In this document: one piece after another, positions 26,200 to 38,049 of the stretch
Layout: the number at the start of each line of letters is the position of its first letter
How positions within the stretch are numbered: position 1 is the first letter of the stretch
Source: Gossypium raimondii
Lineage: Eukaryota; Streptophyta; Magnoliopsida; Malvales; Malvaceae
Direction: 5' to 3'
Length of the DNA stretch: 64,000 bases
Assembly: GCF_025698545.1 (NCBI RefSeq)
Contig: NC_068576.1
Span: 50,874,390 to 50,938,389 of the forward strand
Translations under genes and position numbers: made by a program
Notes under the pieces: model-generated
The model's input: the letters and a program-made list of their open reading frames with translations, nothing else
Databases searched by the model: none
Told to the model about the DNA's origin: nothing

Positions 26200-26599
26200 T
26201 GTTTCTTTTCTACTGACTTCTAAAGGCTAACGGGTCATATAGCACAGAGAGGGCGGTTCATTTTGTTTTCCGGAGGGAGTATTCGTTGCGGTCTGCTGGT
26301 GCTGACAGACTGACGGTATGGGAGATGAGTTGAGTTGGAGTTGCCTTTGGGCCTCTGCGGTGACGTTTAGATGGTTCTCTTCAAAATTATCAGTTTCTTT
26401 TTATTTGACAAGAAAAATAACAAAGTTTTGCACCAAAGATCGTTGGGCCAAAACAATCCACATCAGATCAAAACCCAAACCTAAACTCAAGCCTTTAGCC
26501 TATGTCTCTCTGGGAATCTACAGACATATCCATGTCCACGTGAGAGTATAGTAGAAAAGTGAAAGGTTAATAGAAGAGAATATCAAATAAATTTATAAT

Positions 26600-26930
26600 T
26601 TTTTTGTTTTTCATCTCTTTTACTAAAAAAAAAAAGAGTAAATTAGTCGTTAGATCAAATAGTAAATTGGTCATTTTGTTAAAATTTTCATCCATTTTAC
26701 TTTTAAAATTGATTCTTGTAAACCATGAGGTATATGTGGCATATCATATGTTAATGTTTAATTATCTTTATTAGTCATTCCAGTTTTAACAGTAGAAATA
26801 AATAAAATTTTTAACAAAAATAATCAGTTTGCTCATTGATCTAATGTGCAGAGACTAATTTATCAATTTTTTTAGTAGAGGGGCAAAATGTCATCTGACA
26901 CCTAATACAAAGGTCTCAATGCTATTTTTA
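26600..26930. repeat. Inverted-repeat (MITE-like) element
   Basis: The left part TTTTACTAAAAAAAAAAAG-AGTAAATTAGT is mirrored on the right by the complement of ACTAATTTATCAATTTTTTTAGTAGAGG (about 26850-26885). Similarity continues inward (GTTAAAATTTT... / ...AAAATTTTTAAC). Ends and target duplication could not be fixed. Confidence 0.45.
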
Positions 26931-27044
26931 CCAATTTTTAACTCCATAAACGAGATTAAGAAATCTTCTTCTCATTCACTCCACATATCTTCTTTCTTTT
27001 TTCAGTTTGAAGATCTATTTTGTGGTATATTTGTTATATTCACA

Positions 27045-27340
27045 AGTTGTGATGGATAGATGACGATGCATGTTGTTTGCTAAAATTCCATCGGCCACCA
27101 ATAGTTTTTCTTAGAAAATGTGTGGCTCTTTGTCAACTTTTTAATCTGTTTATGTTTTGAGAATATTTCAAAATAATAAATGATTTTACGAGACGATTTG
27201 GTTCCGTGTTGTCTTAAGTTTTATATTTTTCTATTGTTTAATAAGTCTTTAGTTTTAGAAGTTTTTGTTTGTTCTTGTAACACAGTTTCTAGTCTTGCTT
27301 ATGCATGTAATCTTAATTTTACAAGTGATTTTTGATCCGT
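27045..27340 (+). repeat. Dispersed repeat, copy 1 (partner at 61848-62138)
   Basis: Shared landmarks in the same order and orientation are CATCGGCCACCAATA, TTTTGAGAATATTTCA, TGTTGTCTTAAGTTTTATAT, and TTTTACAAGTGATTTT. Copies are clearly diverged. No coding frame persists. Confidence 0.75.
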
Positions 27341-27753
27341 GATTTTTTTTTCTAAACTCTATCAAAAATAAATAATTTTTTCAATTCTACATCTTTCATA
27401 TCAAATACACCAATAATAAAATAAAATATTCTACCTATCTACTCTCTTTCAATTTTACATTGTTTTATTTTTCTTCTTTTTAGTCTACCCAAGCAGACTC
27501 GTGAAAGCTTCAACCCCCATGATAAAGTCGAAGATCGACCTCCATACCTCTTCGTCTCTCAACAAAACCACCACTCTTATTCTTATACAGACTTCAACAA
27601 AACAAATTATATTATAAAATAAATAAATATATACCAATAAATTCACTGATATGTCTTTTGTTTGTTTCGACAAAGGTCTGTGGTAGCAATTTTCCGTCAC
27701 CTTTGCTTTGACCCTGTTAATTACAAATTTTCTGTTAGCTATATTTTAAATTA

Positions 27754-28781
27754 GGGTAAATTGTTAAAATAGTCATTTTTATTTATTTTAAGTTATATTT
27801 TAGTCACTTATATTTAAAATGTTACGTTTTAGTCATTACGTTATCGTTTTGTTATGAAATAGACACTCTGCCATTAAGCTGTACGTTACATTTCAAATAG
27901 CAATTCAACGTGACTGTTAAAATTTATTTTAAATGCCAACGTAAATATCCAATTGAGATCGAAATTTTAATTGTTTTTTTATGAAAATAGAATACAACAT
28001 TTTACCTAGTTGATTTTTTTTATTACCATAAAAAAGAGAAGAGCATAACGACAAAAAAGAATGAGAAAAATCTAAATCATTCTCATTTCTTTTTACTCTC
28101 ACAACAATCGAAAATAAATACATTCATAATCCCTAAAGCAACAATTTATCCCTATATATACCCTTAACCCAACTTTTAAATCCTAGATACCCAATTCAAT
28201 ACAAGAAACACAACTATTACAACAATCCAAATCATTCTCTCCTTTCTCTTCTCCTTCTCCAAGTTTCTCACTTTCCTTAATAGTCCAACAAGCACCACCT
28301 CTGCATGAGATATTATAGGTGAATCAAATCAGTAGAAAAAACGCAACGTCTTCTCCTATTCTCATAATTTAGACACTTGAAAAATTTTCTACCTGAATTT
28401 TCATTCGATCATGAAATTCTCAATATAATTGGGCAACAACAATAGCAAGCAGTTAGAAATGTTGGTGTATCCATTTCTTATTCTTCTTTGTCGTTCTGCT
28501 CTTCTATTCTCTTCTTTGATGGTAACAAAAAAATCAACTGGGCAAAATTTTGTATTTTATTTTTATAAAAAAAGTCAACTTTTCTTGACATCCCAGTTAA
28601 TATTTAAAATACATGTTAACTATCATGCTGGATTACCGTTTGGAAGGTAATAAATATTAACGGTAAATTGACCATTTCGTAACAAAACGACAATATATGT
28701 GACTAAAACGTAACATTTCAAACATAATTGATTAAAATGTAGTCTGAGACAAATAAAAGTAGTTATTTTAATAAATTGCCC
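27754..28781. mobile_element. Mutator-like foldback element (1028 bp), TSD TTTAAATTA
   Basis: Exact 9-bp direct repeats TTTAAATTA lie at 27745-27753 and 28782-28790. Arms of about 315 bp (27754-28069 and 28471-28781) are inverted repeats sharing GTTACGTTTTAGTCA, TCGTTTTGTTA and AGTTGATTTTTTT segments. The core (28070-28470) is not repeated. It holds CTATATATACCC (about 28151) followed by a CT-rich stretch, like a plant promoter and 5' UTR. No transposase. A non-autonomous MULE is the best reading; capture of host promoter DNA is speculative. Confidence 0.88.
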
Positions 28782-28954
28782 TTTAAATTATTAGATAGTT
28801 GATAATTTTTTTTCATATTTACGTTATTTCACATAAATGAACATGATTTACATTTTTAAGTTTTTTTCCCCTAAAATCAAGTGTCCAATAAATCACCAAC
28901 AAAAGTTGCAAATATATACCTCCCTTTCCTGTCTGCGCCTAAAAACCAGGAGAG

Positions 28955-28974
28955 TTCCCGACTTTTCTAGAGGA
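28955..28974 (+). promoter_or_regulatory. Imperfect heat-shock element
   Basis: Alternating units TTC-cc-GAC-tt-TTC-ta-GAG (28955-28972) lie about 280 bp upstream of the small heat-shock protein start codon. Two of four units deviate from the consensus. Confidence 0.45.
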
Positions 28975-29088
28975 AATGCAAATTGCAAAATTCAATGCCA
29001 AATAGGCCTAAGCCCAAAAAAATATATGTGCGTAGTGCGTTTCTTGGGATACAAGCATATCTCCAGCCACTACATGTGACATGTACCC

Positions 29089-29101
29089 TTCTAGAAATTT
29101 C
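29089..29101 (+). promoter_or_regulatory. Perfect three-unit heat-shock element
   Basis: TTC-TA-GAA-AT-TTC is a consensus nTTCnnGAAnnTTCn site, the binding target of heat-shock transcription factor trimers. It sits 25 bp upstream of the TATA box of the small heat-shock protein gene. Confidence 0.85.
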
Positions 29102-29125
29102 TCTCTAGCAGCTTCCTCCTTTCGT

Positions 29126-29134
29126 TATATAAAA
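29126..29134 (+). promoter_or_regulatory. TATA box of the small heat-shock protein gene
   Basis: TATATAAAA lies 118 bp upstream of the start codon and just downstream of the heat-shock element. The predicted transcription start is near 29155-29165. Confidence 0.75.
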
Positions 29135-29251
29135 CCCACCATTTCACCCATCTGTAGCAGGCGGAAATTCCAAAAGCAGTGTTGGCTCGTAAGCTTTCTT
29201 CGTGCTCTCCAAGCAAGTTTGAGAAATTTTATTTTTTAGCAATCAACAGTG

Positions 29252-29989
29252 ATGGCTTCATCTCTAGCTCTCAAGAGGCTCCTCTCATGCAACATCCTCC
29301 CTAGCTCCTTGCGGGTGGTCCGCCCAATGGCCATCGCTCCATCCTCCTCCAGGCTCTTTAACACCAATGCCATGCGTGAGTTCGACGACGATGGTGATGA
29401 GCGTGACCTCAGTGATGAACGCCAGCGTTCACTTTCTCGCCGCGGTGACGGTTTCTTCGCAGGTAGTTGCTCATCGTTCTGTGTTCCATTTTGAGTTCTT
29501 TCTTCTTCTCCTTCTTTTTTTTCCCTTCTGGGTATCGAAAATTGATGCTGATTTCGGCCTTTTTCATGTGCAGAGGTGTTCGATCCTTTTGCTCCAACAA
29601 GGAGCCTGAGCCAAGTCCTGAACATGATGGATCAGTTCATGGAGAGCCCATTTCTCTCCGCTTCCCGTGGCATGGGGGGTGGTCTCCGCCGAAGCTGGGA
29701 CGCTAAGGAAACGGAGGATGCCTTGAACCTTAGGATTGATATGCCAGGGCTTGGGAAAGAGGATGTCAAAGTGTCTGTGGAACAGAACACTCTGGTGATC
29801 AAAGGCGAGGCCAAAGAATCCGAAGAGGAGGAAAATGGCGGGAGGTACACCAGCAGGATCCATTTGCCTGAAAAAGTTTACAAGACTGACCAGATTAAGG
29901 CTGAGATGAAAAACGGTGTGCTCAAAGTGGTTGTTCCAAAGATGAAGGAGGAGGAGAGGAATGATGTGATTCAGGTTCAAATTGACTGA
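29252..29989 (+). CDS. HSP23: Mitochondrial small heat-shock protein (HSP20 family)
   Basis: Two exons (29252-29462 and 29574-29989) encode 208 residues. The start is the ATG at 29252; the GTG just before it is not a plausible plant start. Residues 1 to about 40 are rich in Ala, Ser, Leu and Arg and lack acidic residues, as in a mitochondrial presequence, followed by an acidic/arginine-rich linker. The alpha-crystallin domain runs from about W112 to P192 and includes IDMPGL, the VSVEQNTLVIKGEA strand and GVLKVVVPK (185-193). A single intron before the domain is usual for this organellar class. Such proteins are ATP-independent holdases in the mitochondrial matrix. The promoter carries a perfect heat-shock element, so heat induction is expected. 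The gene symbol is by class and size only. Confidence 0.92.
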
Positions 29990-30660
29990 GTTAACTGGTT
30001 GCATACGGATGAGGCTAAGTGGGTTTTCTTTGGTTTGGGGCTTTGGGTCTTGTACGTATTTAGTTTTGATAAGGGCTTCGAGTATAATACGAGAAAATAT
30101 TAATGTAGAACTTTCATTTTGTGTTTAACAGAAAACCTTGTTAATTTTGGATCTAGATTTTTGCTCTGCTTGCACATGGAAAAAGACTTGAAATTAGTGA
30201 CCAGATGATGAACAAGTTCTAATTTGTTTAATGCTCGTCGACCATTGAACGTTCCCCCTGTATGACGCTTCATTCAAAGTTGCGGAGGTGGCAATGCTTT
30301 TCCCCAATTCGCTTTTTTATCTATCTTCTTCTGCGACGGTACCCTTTAAGCTTCGAACGTGTGAAAGTGACTGTGAGCTGTTATTCTTAGTACCGTAAAT
30401 CCGATTCCAATGTTATAGCAGGCTTCCTCAAATTGTTTAACAACGTTAAAACGTTTCCTTTAAGTGCCTGAACTTTGACGGAGAAAATTGTCACACAAGA
30501 CGAGAGCTTAAAAAAAATAGAAAGATAAGATTAGAATTAAGATGAAACTGAAACTTTTATTGATAAAATCTACAACCAGTACAAGCAAATGTAGACATTG
30601 CATTGCTACCTGTCTTTACAAAGTGAGCTAGAATGTATGAACAGAAACTTGAACACCTAG
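29990..30660. other. 3' UTR of the heat-shock gene and an apparent reverse 3' UTR
   Basis: The first ~140 bases are likely 3' UTR. At about 30550-30562 the - strand reads ATCAATAAAAGTTTC, a good AATAAA polyadenylation signal for a - strand transcript ending here, which would serve the small frame at 30661-30840. Confidence 0.4.
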
Positions 30661-30840
30661 CTAATTCACAATTCCAGCTGTTTCTCTTTGATCGTGGTTC
30701 ACCATCGCAGCTTCATATTCATCTGCCAACTGCTTAGCTCCTAAAATTTCAGCTTCCAGCTCTGCCTCGCTTTCGTGTTTAGTTCTAGATTCATCACAGA
30801 ACATTACGAAAATGGCCATGCCACCGTAATTCTTTAGCAT
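30661..30840 (-). CDS. Small unrecognised protein, possibly a partial or broken gene
   Basis: An open frame on the - strand encodes about 59 residues from the first ATG (MLKNYGGMAIFVMFCDES...), ending ETAGIVN at 30661. The frame stays open for six codons upstream of that ATG. It has a short hydrophobic patch (GGMAIFVMFC) followed by a strongly acidic helix-like segment (ESEAELEAEILGAKQLADEYEAAM), which is more protein-like than the noise frames nearby. A - strand AATAAA about 100 bp downstream fits a transcript end. I do not recognise the family. It may be a last exon whose upstream exons were lost, or a genuine small protein. Confidence 0.35.
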   Translation of the reverse strand: MLKNYGGMAIFVMFCDESRTKHESEAELEAEILGAKQLADEYEAAMVNHDQRETAGIVN

Positions 30841-31439
30841 ATCTACTTTTTCTCTCAAGAGGGAAAAGAAATCGAGGAAAAAACAAACGAAAATGCAAAA
30901 TAGGAAAAACTGGGTTTCATGATTTTTGGGATTGCTTCTCCTTTCTGTTCCATCGGTTTAGGGTGGGATCAAGAGCAGGTATTTGGATTCGATTCGAGTC
31001 GACCACCCATAAATCTGGGTCGGAAGTCTCCCACATCAGATTTGAATACTATTCACCAATCACCATATAATTTTATGATACGTCACTCATTCATTCATTC
31101 TTAAGCCAGCTCATAGCTCTAGCCTCTGATGGCAGAGCTAACATGAGTAAGATTCTATTATTAAAAAAAAAGCAAGTGTTTGCTACAATATATAAAACTA
31201 AAGTTAACTAGTCATTGGTTATTGCCGACATACCAATTCCCATGCATCGCAAATACATCTGATTCTCATAATTGATACAATAGTAATCTTCTCTTTTACA
31301 TTGTCTGTCAATGTCAAAAAGTGTCACATATTGTATTTGCAATCATAGTAAAGAAATCATCAATCCGCCTTGATGAATGTTCATATCGTCTCTTATTTTT
31401 TTTCTGCCATACAGTGTAAATACTAAATCCTTGCATTCC

Positions 31440-33010
31440 AGGCTAATCTTTGCAGTCCTTTTTCTCAAGCAGTTGTATTCGATTGAAGAAGCTTCTTCAC
31501 CAGGACCTTTCTTACTTCGTGGCCGCTTTTCCAAGTCTGACTGAACCCGATTTCAGGTTCCTAGGTATGGAAGTCTCCGATGACGAAATAAGGAGGAAAA
31601 TTTTTTATATGGCCCCAGTCAAGGCACTGGGTTGCGATGACTTGCATTTTCTGTTCTTCCAAAATCAATGGCACACGGCTGATCCTTCAATCTGTGAAGC
31701 TCGAGTTTAACTTTGTGATTAATAAAGAATCTCTTCGGTTACGGGCCATGAGATAAAAGTATAATTTTTTTTATGAATGCCATATTAATTTAGAGAGATC
31801 TCAGTGCATTCGAGATAATCTTGGATTGGCTATTGGGGACGCTAAAAGTGTGAAATTTTGGAAAGATGTATCGGTTACTGCCTTACTGGGGCTATTGGAA
31901 CAACATTGTGTTGATCCTGCGAGTATAGATGTTAACGTTCGCATATCCTCCATGGTGGATGATGAGGGAGAATGGCAGTGTCCAGATCTAAATCGGCTCA
32001 ATGATGCCGAAGTTAGCAAGTATTCCTCCACCTTCTGTACAAGCTGGTCTGGATAATATTATTTGGCGCTGGTCTGATGATGGAGTCTTCACGGTAAAGG
32101 GAGCCTACTCTTTGCTCATGATTCATGAAGGATAGATAGGATGAAAGAGAAGCTATTTGGCGGGTGGCTTGGAATTATAAAGGTCCATGGAGAATAAGAC
32201 ATTTTTATGGCTTATTCTGAAAGGACAATTGTTGACAAATAGCGAGAGATGCAGGCATGGATTGACCGTAGACGCATCGTGCCAATTTAGTGGTTTAAAT
32301 GATGAGCACCTTATTCATGTGCCACGAGATTGCTCACTAGCCCGAAAAGTCCGGTTACAGATTATTCCCACATGTTGCGCAACTTGCTTCTTCTCTTTAC
32401 CCTTAACTACATGGATTATTGACAACATTAAAAATGAGATGAAGATAGAACCTAAAGAAGTGGACTGGGACACTGTCTTTAGTATCCTATTGTGGTGAGT
32501 TTGGAATCAAATAAACCAAGTTGTTTTTAGTAGGGGTAATTCTTGCTAGATCACCAAATCAAGCTGGTGTTGGGCTAAGAGTACCAAGGAGGCAACAAAA
32601 AAGTTGAATCCGGTTCAGAGGCATAGGGATCAACATTTGGCAATTACTGGAATTTAGATGGACCAAATTAAATATTGATGATGCAAGGAAGAGTGCGAGT
32701 GGTTACGCTTCAGCAGGATGTTTAGCTAGAGACGAACAGGGCAATTGGTTGTTTGGATATTGCAGGAGCTTTGGTAGTTGCGGTATTCTTCCGGCTGAAT
32801 TATGAGCCATTTGCGATGGTCTCTCTCTACTTTGGAATGAAGGTGTCCGACGGGTTATGGTCGAATGTGATAGCATAGCGGCTCTGCGTGTTATCAATGA
32901 CAGAGTGATTCAGATTTCGAATGTGGCACTTGGTTGTAGAACTAAGGAGATTACCAATCGACGATGGGAGGTGGGGCTAATGCAACGGCTAAAATTTGGC
33001 CCAGTCTAAT
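31440..33010 (+). pseudogene. LINE (non-LTR) retrotransposon remnant: RT start, zf-RVT and RNase H parts
   Basis: The + strand holds collinear pieces of a plant L1-like ORF2. At 31558-31690 is the reverse transcriptase entry motif (SDDEIRRKIFYMAPVKA...GCDDLH...FFQNQWH). At 31826-32130 is the region after RT (IGDAKSVKFWKD; GLDNIIWRWSDDGVFTVKGAYSLL). At 32187-32360 is the zinc-finger-type domain (FLWLILKGQLLTNSERC...). At 32640-32990 is an RNase H domain (GCLARDEQGNWLFGY; ECDSIAALRVI). Most of RT between 31700 and 31800 is missing and frames shift repeatedly, so it is dead. The 5' end is truncated; a poly-A-like stretch at 33116-33126 may mark the 3' end. Confidence 0.8.
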
Positions 33011-34635
33011 AAATGGTATGGATCTGAATTCTGAAGTTATATGTCTTTGATGAAACACCAAGGAGTAAGGGCTACTGCAGTGATTTTCTGGTTTTACCTC
33101 CCTTTCTAACCCCCCCCAAAAAAAAACCCCTCCTTCACGAAAAAAGAAAATAGTAGAGGGACCTCTACTATACTTTTAACCCCAATTCTACCGCATGCTG
33201 GGGTAATAACGGTTGGTTTGCTTTTCTGGATCATGAAAGGAAAGTAAATTTGTGTATGAGCTGTCATATGCCCGATGGGCTATAGCCGAAAGGCAATCAT
33301 GCTTCAGAAAAGCCCAACCTCAATCTGAATTTCTCTGTTCTAATTCCATAGTTGTGCCCAAAAATGTTTACTTGCAAAAACAAAGTTTAATAATGGGAAG
33401 GACGAGATCCGAAGGGAAATGGATAATGTCAGATTAATAAAATATTGAAACGTCTGGTTGCAAACAAAGTCATGTGATGGATGAGAAAGACACTGCGTCA
33501 ATTATAAAACAAACTAAAACAAATTCTATTTTCACGAAATAAGTCCAAACATTTCAAACCAAAATTATTACGAAAAAAATTAAAAATTATAATTAAAAAA
33601 ATCAAATGAACAAACCGATCTCATCCTATTAATGATTCGTTGTTAAAAGTTTGAAGAAAAATACATTGAGATATAGAAGAGATCTGATCAAACTTGATAA
33701 TTGATGGGAGAGAGGAGTGAAATGTGTATGAAAAGTTAGAATATCCGGCCATTTTCTCTTTATTTTTACTATGTGCCCAACAAAATATTATATGCCAAAT
33801 TATAATTATTTAACTTTTAATGTAGTTAGTGTCACAAATCAATCGAACATTAATTTTGTTAAAAATTATAAAAATTTATTATACTTTTATAGAACAATAA
33901 ATATTAATATGAACATTATTGCTTTTTTATATTTTTATATAAAATCTATAAAATACTATTGTGTTGAAATTTAAATTTAAAATATAGTAACTTTTAAAAT
34001 TTTAACTTAATCGTCGAAAGTTGTATTTTAATTTTATATAATTTTTTTATAAATATAATTTTTACATAATTTATTTTAAGTGTGTTATAATTTAATATGA
34101 ATTAAAATATTTGAAAAAAGAATGAAAAAGAAATTGAAGAGATTTGTGTTGGATCACGTCTTTTCCCTCCCGACTGTGGTCGAAATATCCAGAGGGTGGC
34201 CCGTCCAAATGAATCAATTAATACAAAATCCCTTTTATAATTAGACAGATAGACAGAGAGAGACACGGACAGAACAGGCCCTTGAACACGAAATTTCTGC
34301 GTGGTTTCCTCAAGTTTCCATTTCAGTAAAAAAGAACGAAAACAGGGTTTCCTGATTGGGATAATTAGTCCAAACAAAAAGGTCCCCATAGAAGGTATGA
34401 ATGAATGTTGGATTGTTGTAACTACTGCCTCTTCACCATCATATCCAATTATGATGCCCTCTTCAGTTGTCCACGTTTGCTTGCACCTCCATCGTCTCTA
34501 CCTTGTTCTTTGTTTTTTTGAGTATTATAGTCTCTCACTCAAATTCCTGACCTAAATAATCCATAGATTTGGATCTAACATTATCCACATAAATAATATA
34601 TTTTTAGGATGAGATTTTACATAAAATTTTGATTA
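33011..34635. other. Intergenic, no gene seen
   Basis: It includes a C-run/A-run at 33110-33130 and AT-rich sequence at 33750-34120. A 95-codon reverse frame at 34102-34389 has no family resemblance and low-complexity composition. Confidence 0.4.
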
Positions 34636-35300
34636 GGTGTGAGCAAAATTTAATTTGAAATTTTTTTTAAAAAAAAGTTTGAATTTCAAGTTAATCAAAT
34701 TGAGTTATTCGAGTAAACTCGAATCGAATAAGTAATTCAAATTCGAGTCGAGTTGAATTTTACAATTCAAATAACAGATTAGTGTAATTACCCTTTTGTT
34801 CATTGTCAATTTTGAAAATGAGCAAATTGGTCTTTCAATAAAATTTTACAAAATTCAAAATAATTTTAAAATTTTAAAATATTTATAAAATTCCAAATTT
34901 TATCTTTTTAAAAATTATAAAATTTAAAGAAAAAGGTAAAATATATAAAGAAAGTTAAAATTTTTTAAAAAATTCTAAAATAATAATATTGAGACCTAAA
35001 TAACTTAATTAATAATTCAAGTTTATAATACTAAAGTATCTTATTATTTTATTATTTTACTTTGAAAAAGTTTTAAAATATATATAGTTTCAATTTATAT
35101 GCTATAACATGAAATTAGTTGCATTGTAACAAGATTTTAATTTGAAATGTTTAAGTTTTTAATTTAACTCGAACAATTTCACTTGATTGGACTCGACTCG
35201 AATCTCATTTCACTCAAGTTGATTCAAAAAATTTCAAATCGAATTAAAATGATAAAGTATGACTTACTAACTCAATTAACTCGAAAATTTTTCACCGAAT
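34636..35300. repeat. Partly palindromic dispersed element with CGAGT/ACTCG motifs
   Basis: The left half (34636-34800) has AATTCGAGTCGAGTTGAA and the right half (35165-35300) has GGACTCGACTCGAATCTC. The right half read in complement aligns loosely with the left over about 120 bp. It is AT-rich between. It looks like an old inverted-repeat DNA element. Confidence 0.4.
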
Positions 35301-35619
35301 TCCATACACGTATAAACCAAGAAAGAAAACCAAAGTTGCTTCCCATCACGTCATATTTTTCATTTATTTATTTTTAAAATATAGGACATGAGTCATTTTT
35401 AATTCCATTATAAAATTAAAAATATATATATATAGTCCCAATAATTATTCCACACATATATCACATTAGTATTACCGATTTTTGTTGTTTTTCACCTGTA
35501 TTTATACAATTGTCTTGTAATACGTGTGTTTATGCTTTTTTGTTGCTATAACTGTATAATAAATTTCATTACTACGTTGGTATTTCTTGCTTTTATTGTT
35601 AAAACCGACAGAACAAGAG

Positions 35620-35885
35620 CGTCGGATCGAGTGTGTTTTCTACAAACATCACACGCATTGGCGTAATCGTATTACTCTATTTAATTTTAGTCTTCTTATT
35701 TTACTAGTCAGAGAAAAGTTGAACTTCATATAAAAACAAAAAATTTTGGTGCAACGACATATGCAAAATGTTTTTCTAATTGGAGGCATAGTTGATGAAG
35801 ACGAGGTCACAGATTTAAACAAAAAGGATTATGGAAGCAAGCTTGCTTTAAATATTTATTATCATTCCGTAGCCTAATTAAGGTC
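35620..35885 (+). repeat. Degenerate non-coding unit, copy A (partial)
   Basis: It shares with 37715-37990, in order, ACATCACACGCATTGGCGTAAT, TACTCTATTTAATTTTAG, ATGCAAAATGTTTT, and GGAAGCAA. See the two other copies downstream. Confidence 0.55.
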
Positions 35886-37327
35886 CCTTTGTATCCACTA
35901 AAGGGTCAATTTAAAAAGGATTTCTTTTAGATGACTTTTTTCAATTTCATCGGTGAAGTTAGAAATTTTTTAATGAGAATAAAATTGACCATTTTAATAG
36001 TTTATATCTTTATAAATTTAAAAATTAAATAAATTCTTTTATTATTTTAAAGAGTTAAAATATAATATTACTTTTATTAATATAAAATTTTAAAAAGCAT
36101 ATATGAAAGTCATTTACATCAACTTTAGGGTGCAATAGCCTCCGGTGAAAAGGAGTAATCCTCTTTTACCCATAAACTTTCTTGTTAAAATTTAATTATT
36201 AATTTTATTACATTAATTTTAATATTAATATATTTTTAAATATTATTTAAAATGAATATATTTTATTAATCAATAAGAATATAATTTTAATTTAATGTCT
36301 TAAATAAATTTTTAATAATTTATAATTTTAATATAATTGTTATTAATCAATAAAAATAAAATTTTAATGCCAGTGAAATGTTAATAATTTATAATAATTA
36401 TTTAATGTAAAATTATTTAGTATAATATAATTTTATTTATTTTAATTGTTACTATAATTATACACATTTTAATCTAATGTCTTTAATGGACATTTTTTAC
36501 TTTTATTACACTGGCACCACTACAATTGAATCTAAACACATATCTCACCATCGTTGATTTTACCGTAACTAATTTTACAATCACCGATATTTTCAATTTT
36601 AACAAAACTAATCTCACCATCCATTCAAACTAAACCTAAGTTATTCTACCCATTTTAGGGCATAGTAGAGTAGACAATTTGGAAACATCCATTACTCCCC
36701 GATTGCTTAGTAGTAAAATTAGGAAAAATAAAAAAATTTACCCAGTACCTGAGCATCCATAACTTGTTGTTTTTCAATATTTTATCCCTTAAGGACATCA
36801 AATATAAATTTTTATTATTGCTTTCAAAAAATAAATTTTGATCAATAAAAGTTGGGTACAATAATAAGGTATAATGTATTCTTAAGGAGAGAGACATAAA
36901 TTGAACTTTGGAGACCACATTGTTAGGATGAATAGTACGAACCTAAAACATAAATAAATGAACATGAAAAGTACCAAAGAAATAAAATAAAATTATATTA
37001 TTAATTTTAATTTAAAAATTAAAATATTTATGGATTATATAATTAAAAGATATTGCCAATAGCAAAGTTATTACCAAATAAAAATATTTAAAAAATTAAC
37101 ATATTGGAAAATAATAAAAGAGATAAGCGAATGTTTTTGGAATTTAATCAGTGACCGAACTGAACAAAACCAGTAATTTTTTATGAGATCGATCAATCAA
37201 TTTTAGCTATTAAAGTAAATAAATGAATAAAAATATTAAAAATTGTAACAAAACTAATTAATCGATTTTACATCTTTCAATTCAAATGACCGGTCCAGTC
37301 GGATTTATATAACAGTAAATCAATCCC

Positions 37328-37990
37328 AAAAGTCAAAGTATCTCAAACCCTAAGGTTCCAAACGTGATATAACTGTCGTTCCACGTCATCAACATCAAAC
37401 GTCAACAGGAGAGGGTAAGGAATAGATATTGGTTATTGGTTATTGTCTTGAGTGCCTGTTTAGAATAAGAAATTCCTTATTCTTCTTTGGATATGCAAAT
37501 ATCCCCCTAGTTTTCTATAATTAAACTGGGCTAGTGGATTCACCCAAATAACCCTCTAGTTTTCTAGAAATTACACATTGAGCTCGGCGGTCCATTTTTG
37601 GACAGGTCTGACCGACATTACCTCTCTACCATGTATCCTCAATAATAAACCTGATTTGTTCTTTGGGTTGGGTGGATTTATTTATAGATAATATTATCCT
37701 AGTTTGGTATATCCTCAAGTCAAACATCACATGCGTAGGTATAATTGTATTGTTCTATTTATTTTTAGCATTTATCAGTTAAAGACAAGTTGCATTTCAT
37801 CATAATTCATAAGTTAGGTTCCATGAGATTTAAAAACAAACAAACAAAAAATCTTGGTCTACGTGTGAGGCAAGGACATGCAAAATGTTTTATTCGATGC
37901 ATTGTTACTTAATGATGACGTTGTGTGAGGTTTATACAATCAAGAACTTTGGAAGCAAAGTTAGTTTTATTTCTTATGATTTTGAATTAT
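37328..37990 (+). repeat. Degenerate non-coding unit, copy B (longest)
   Basis: The first part (37328-37665) matches 40929-41275: AAGTCAAAGTATCTCAAA, CCACGTCAT, TTATTCTTCTTTGGATATGC, GAGCTCGGCGGTCCATTTTT. The second part (37700-37990) matches copy A. It contains a G-box-like CCACGTCA and no long reading frame. Confidence 0.65.
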
Positions 37991-38049
37991 ATTCATGTTA
38001 GCTTGTGCTGTAGTTTTTGGAGCAGAGCAGATATTTGAGAACTCTCGGT

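Noticed and set aside
29564-30004. 146-codon reverse frame
   Set aside because: It mirrors the heat-shock protein exon 2 and part of its 3' UTR; the forward frame has the alpha-crystallin domain.
34102-34389. 95-codon reverse frame
   Set aside because: No recognisable domain, low-complexity serine/phenylalanine tail, no supporting signals.
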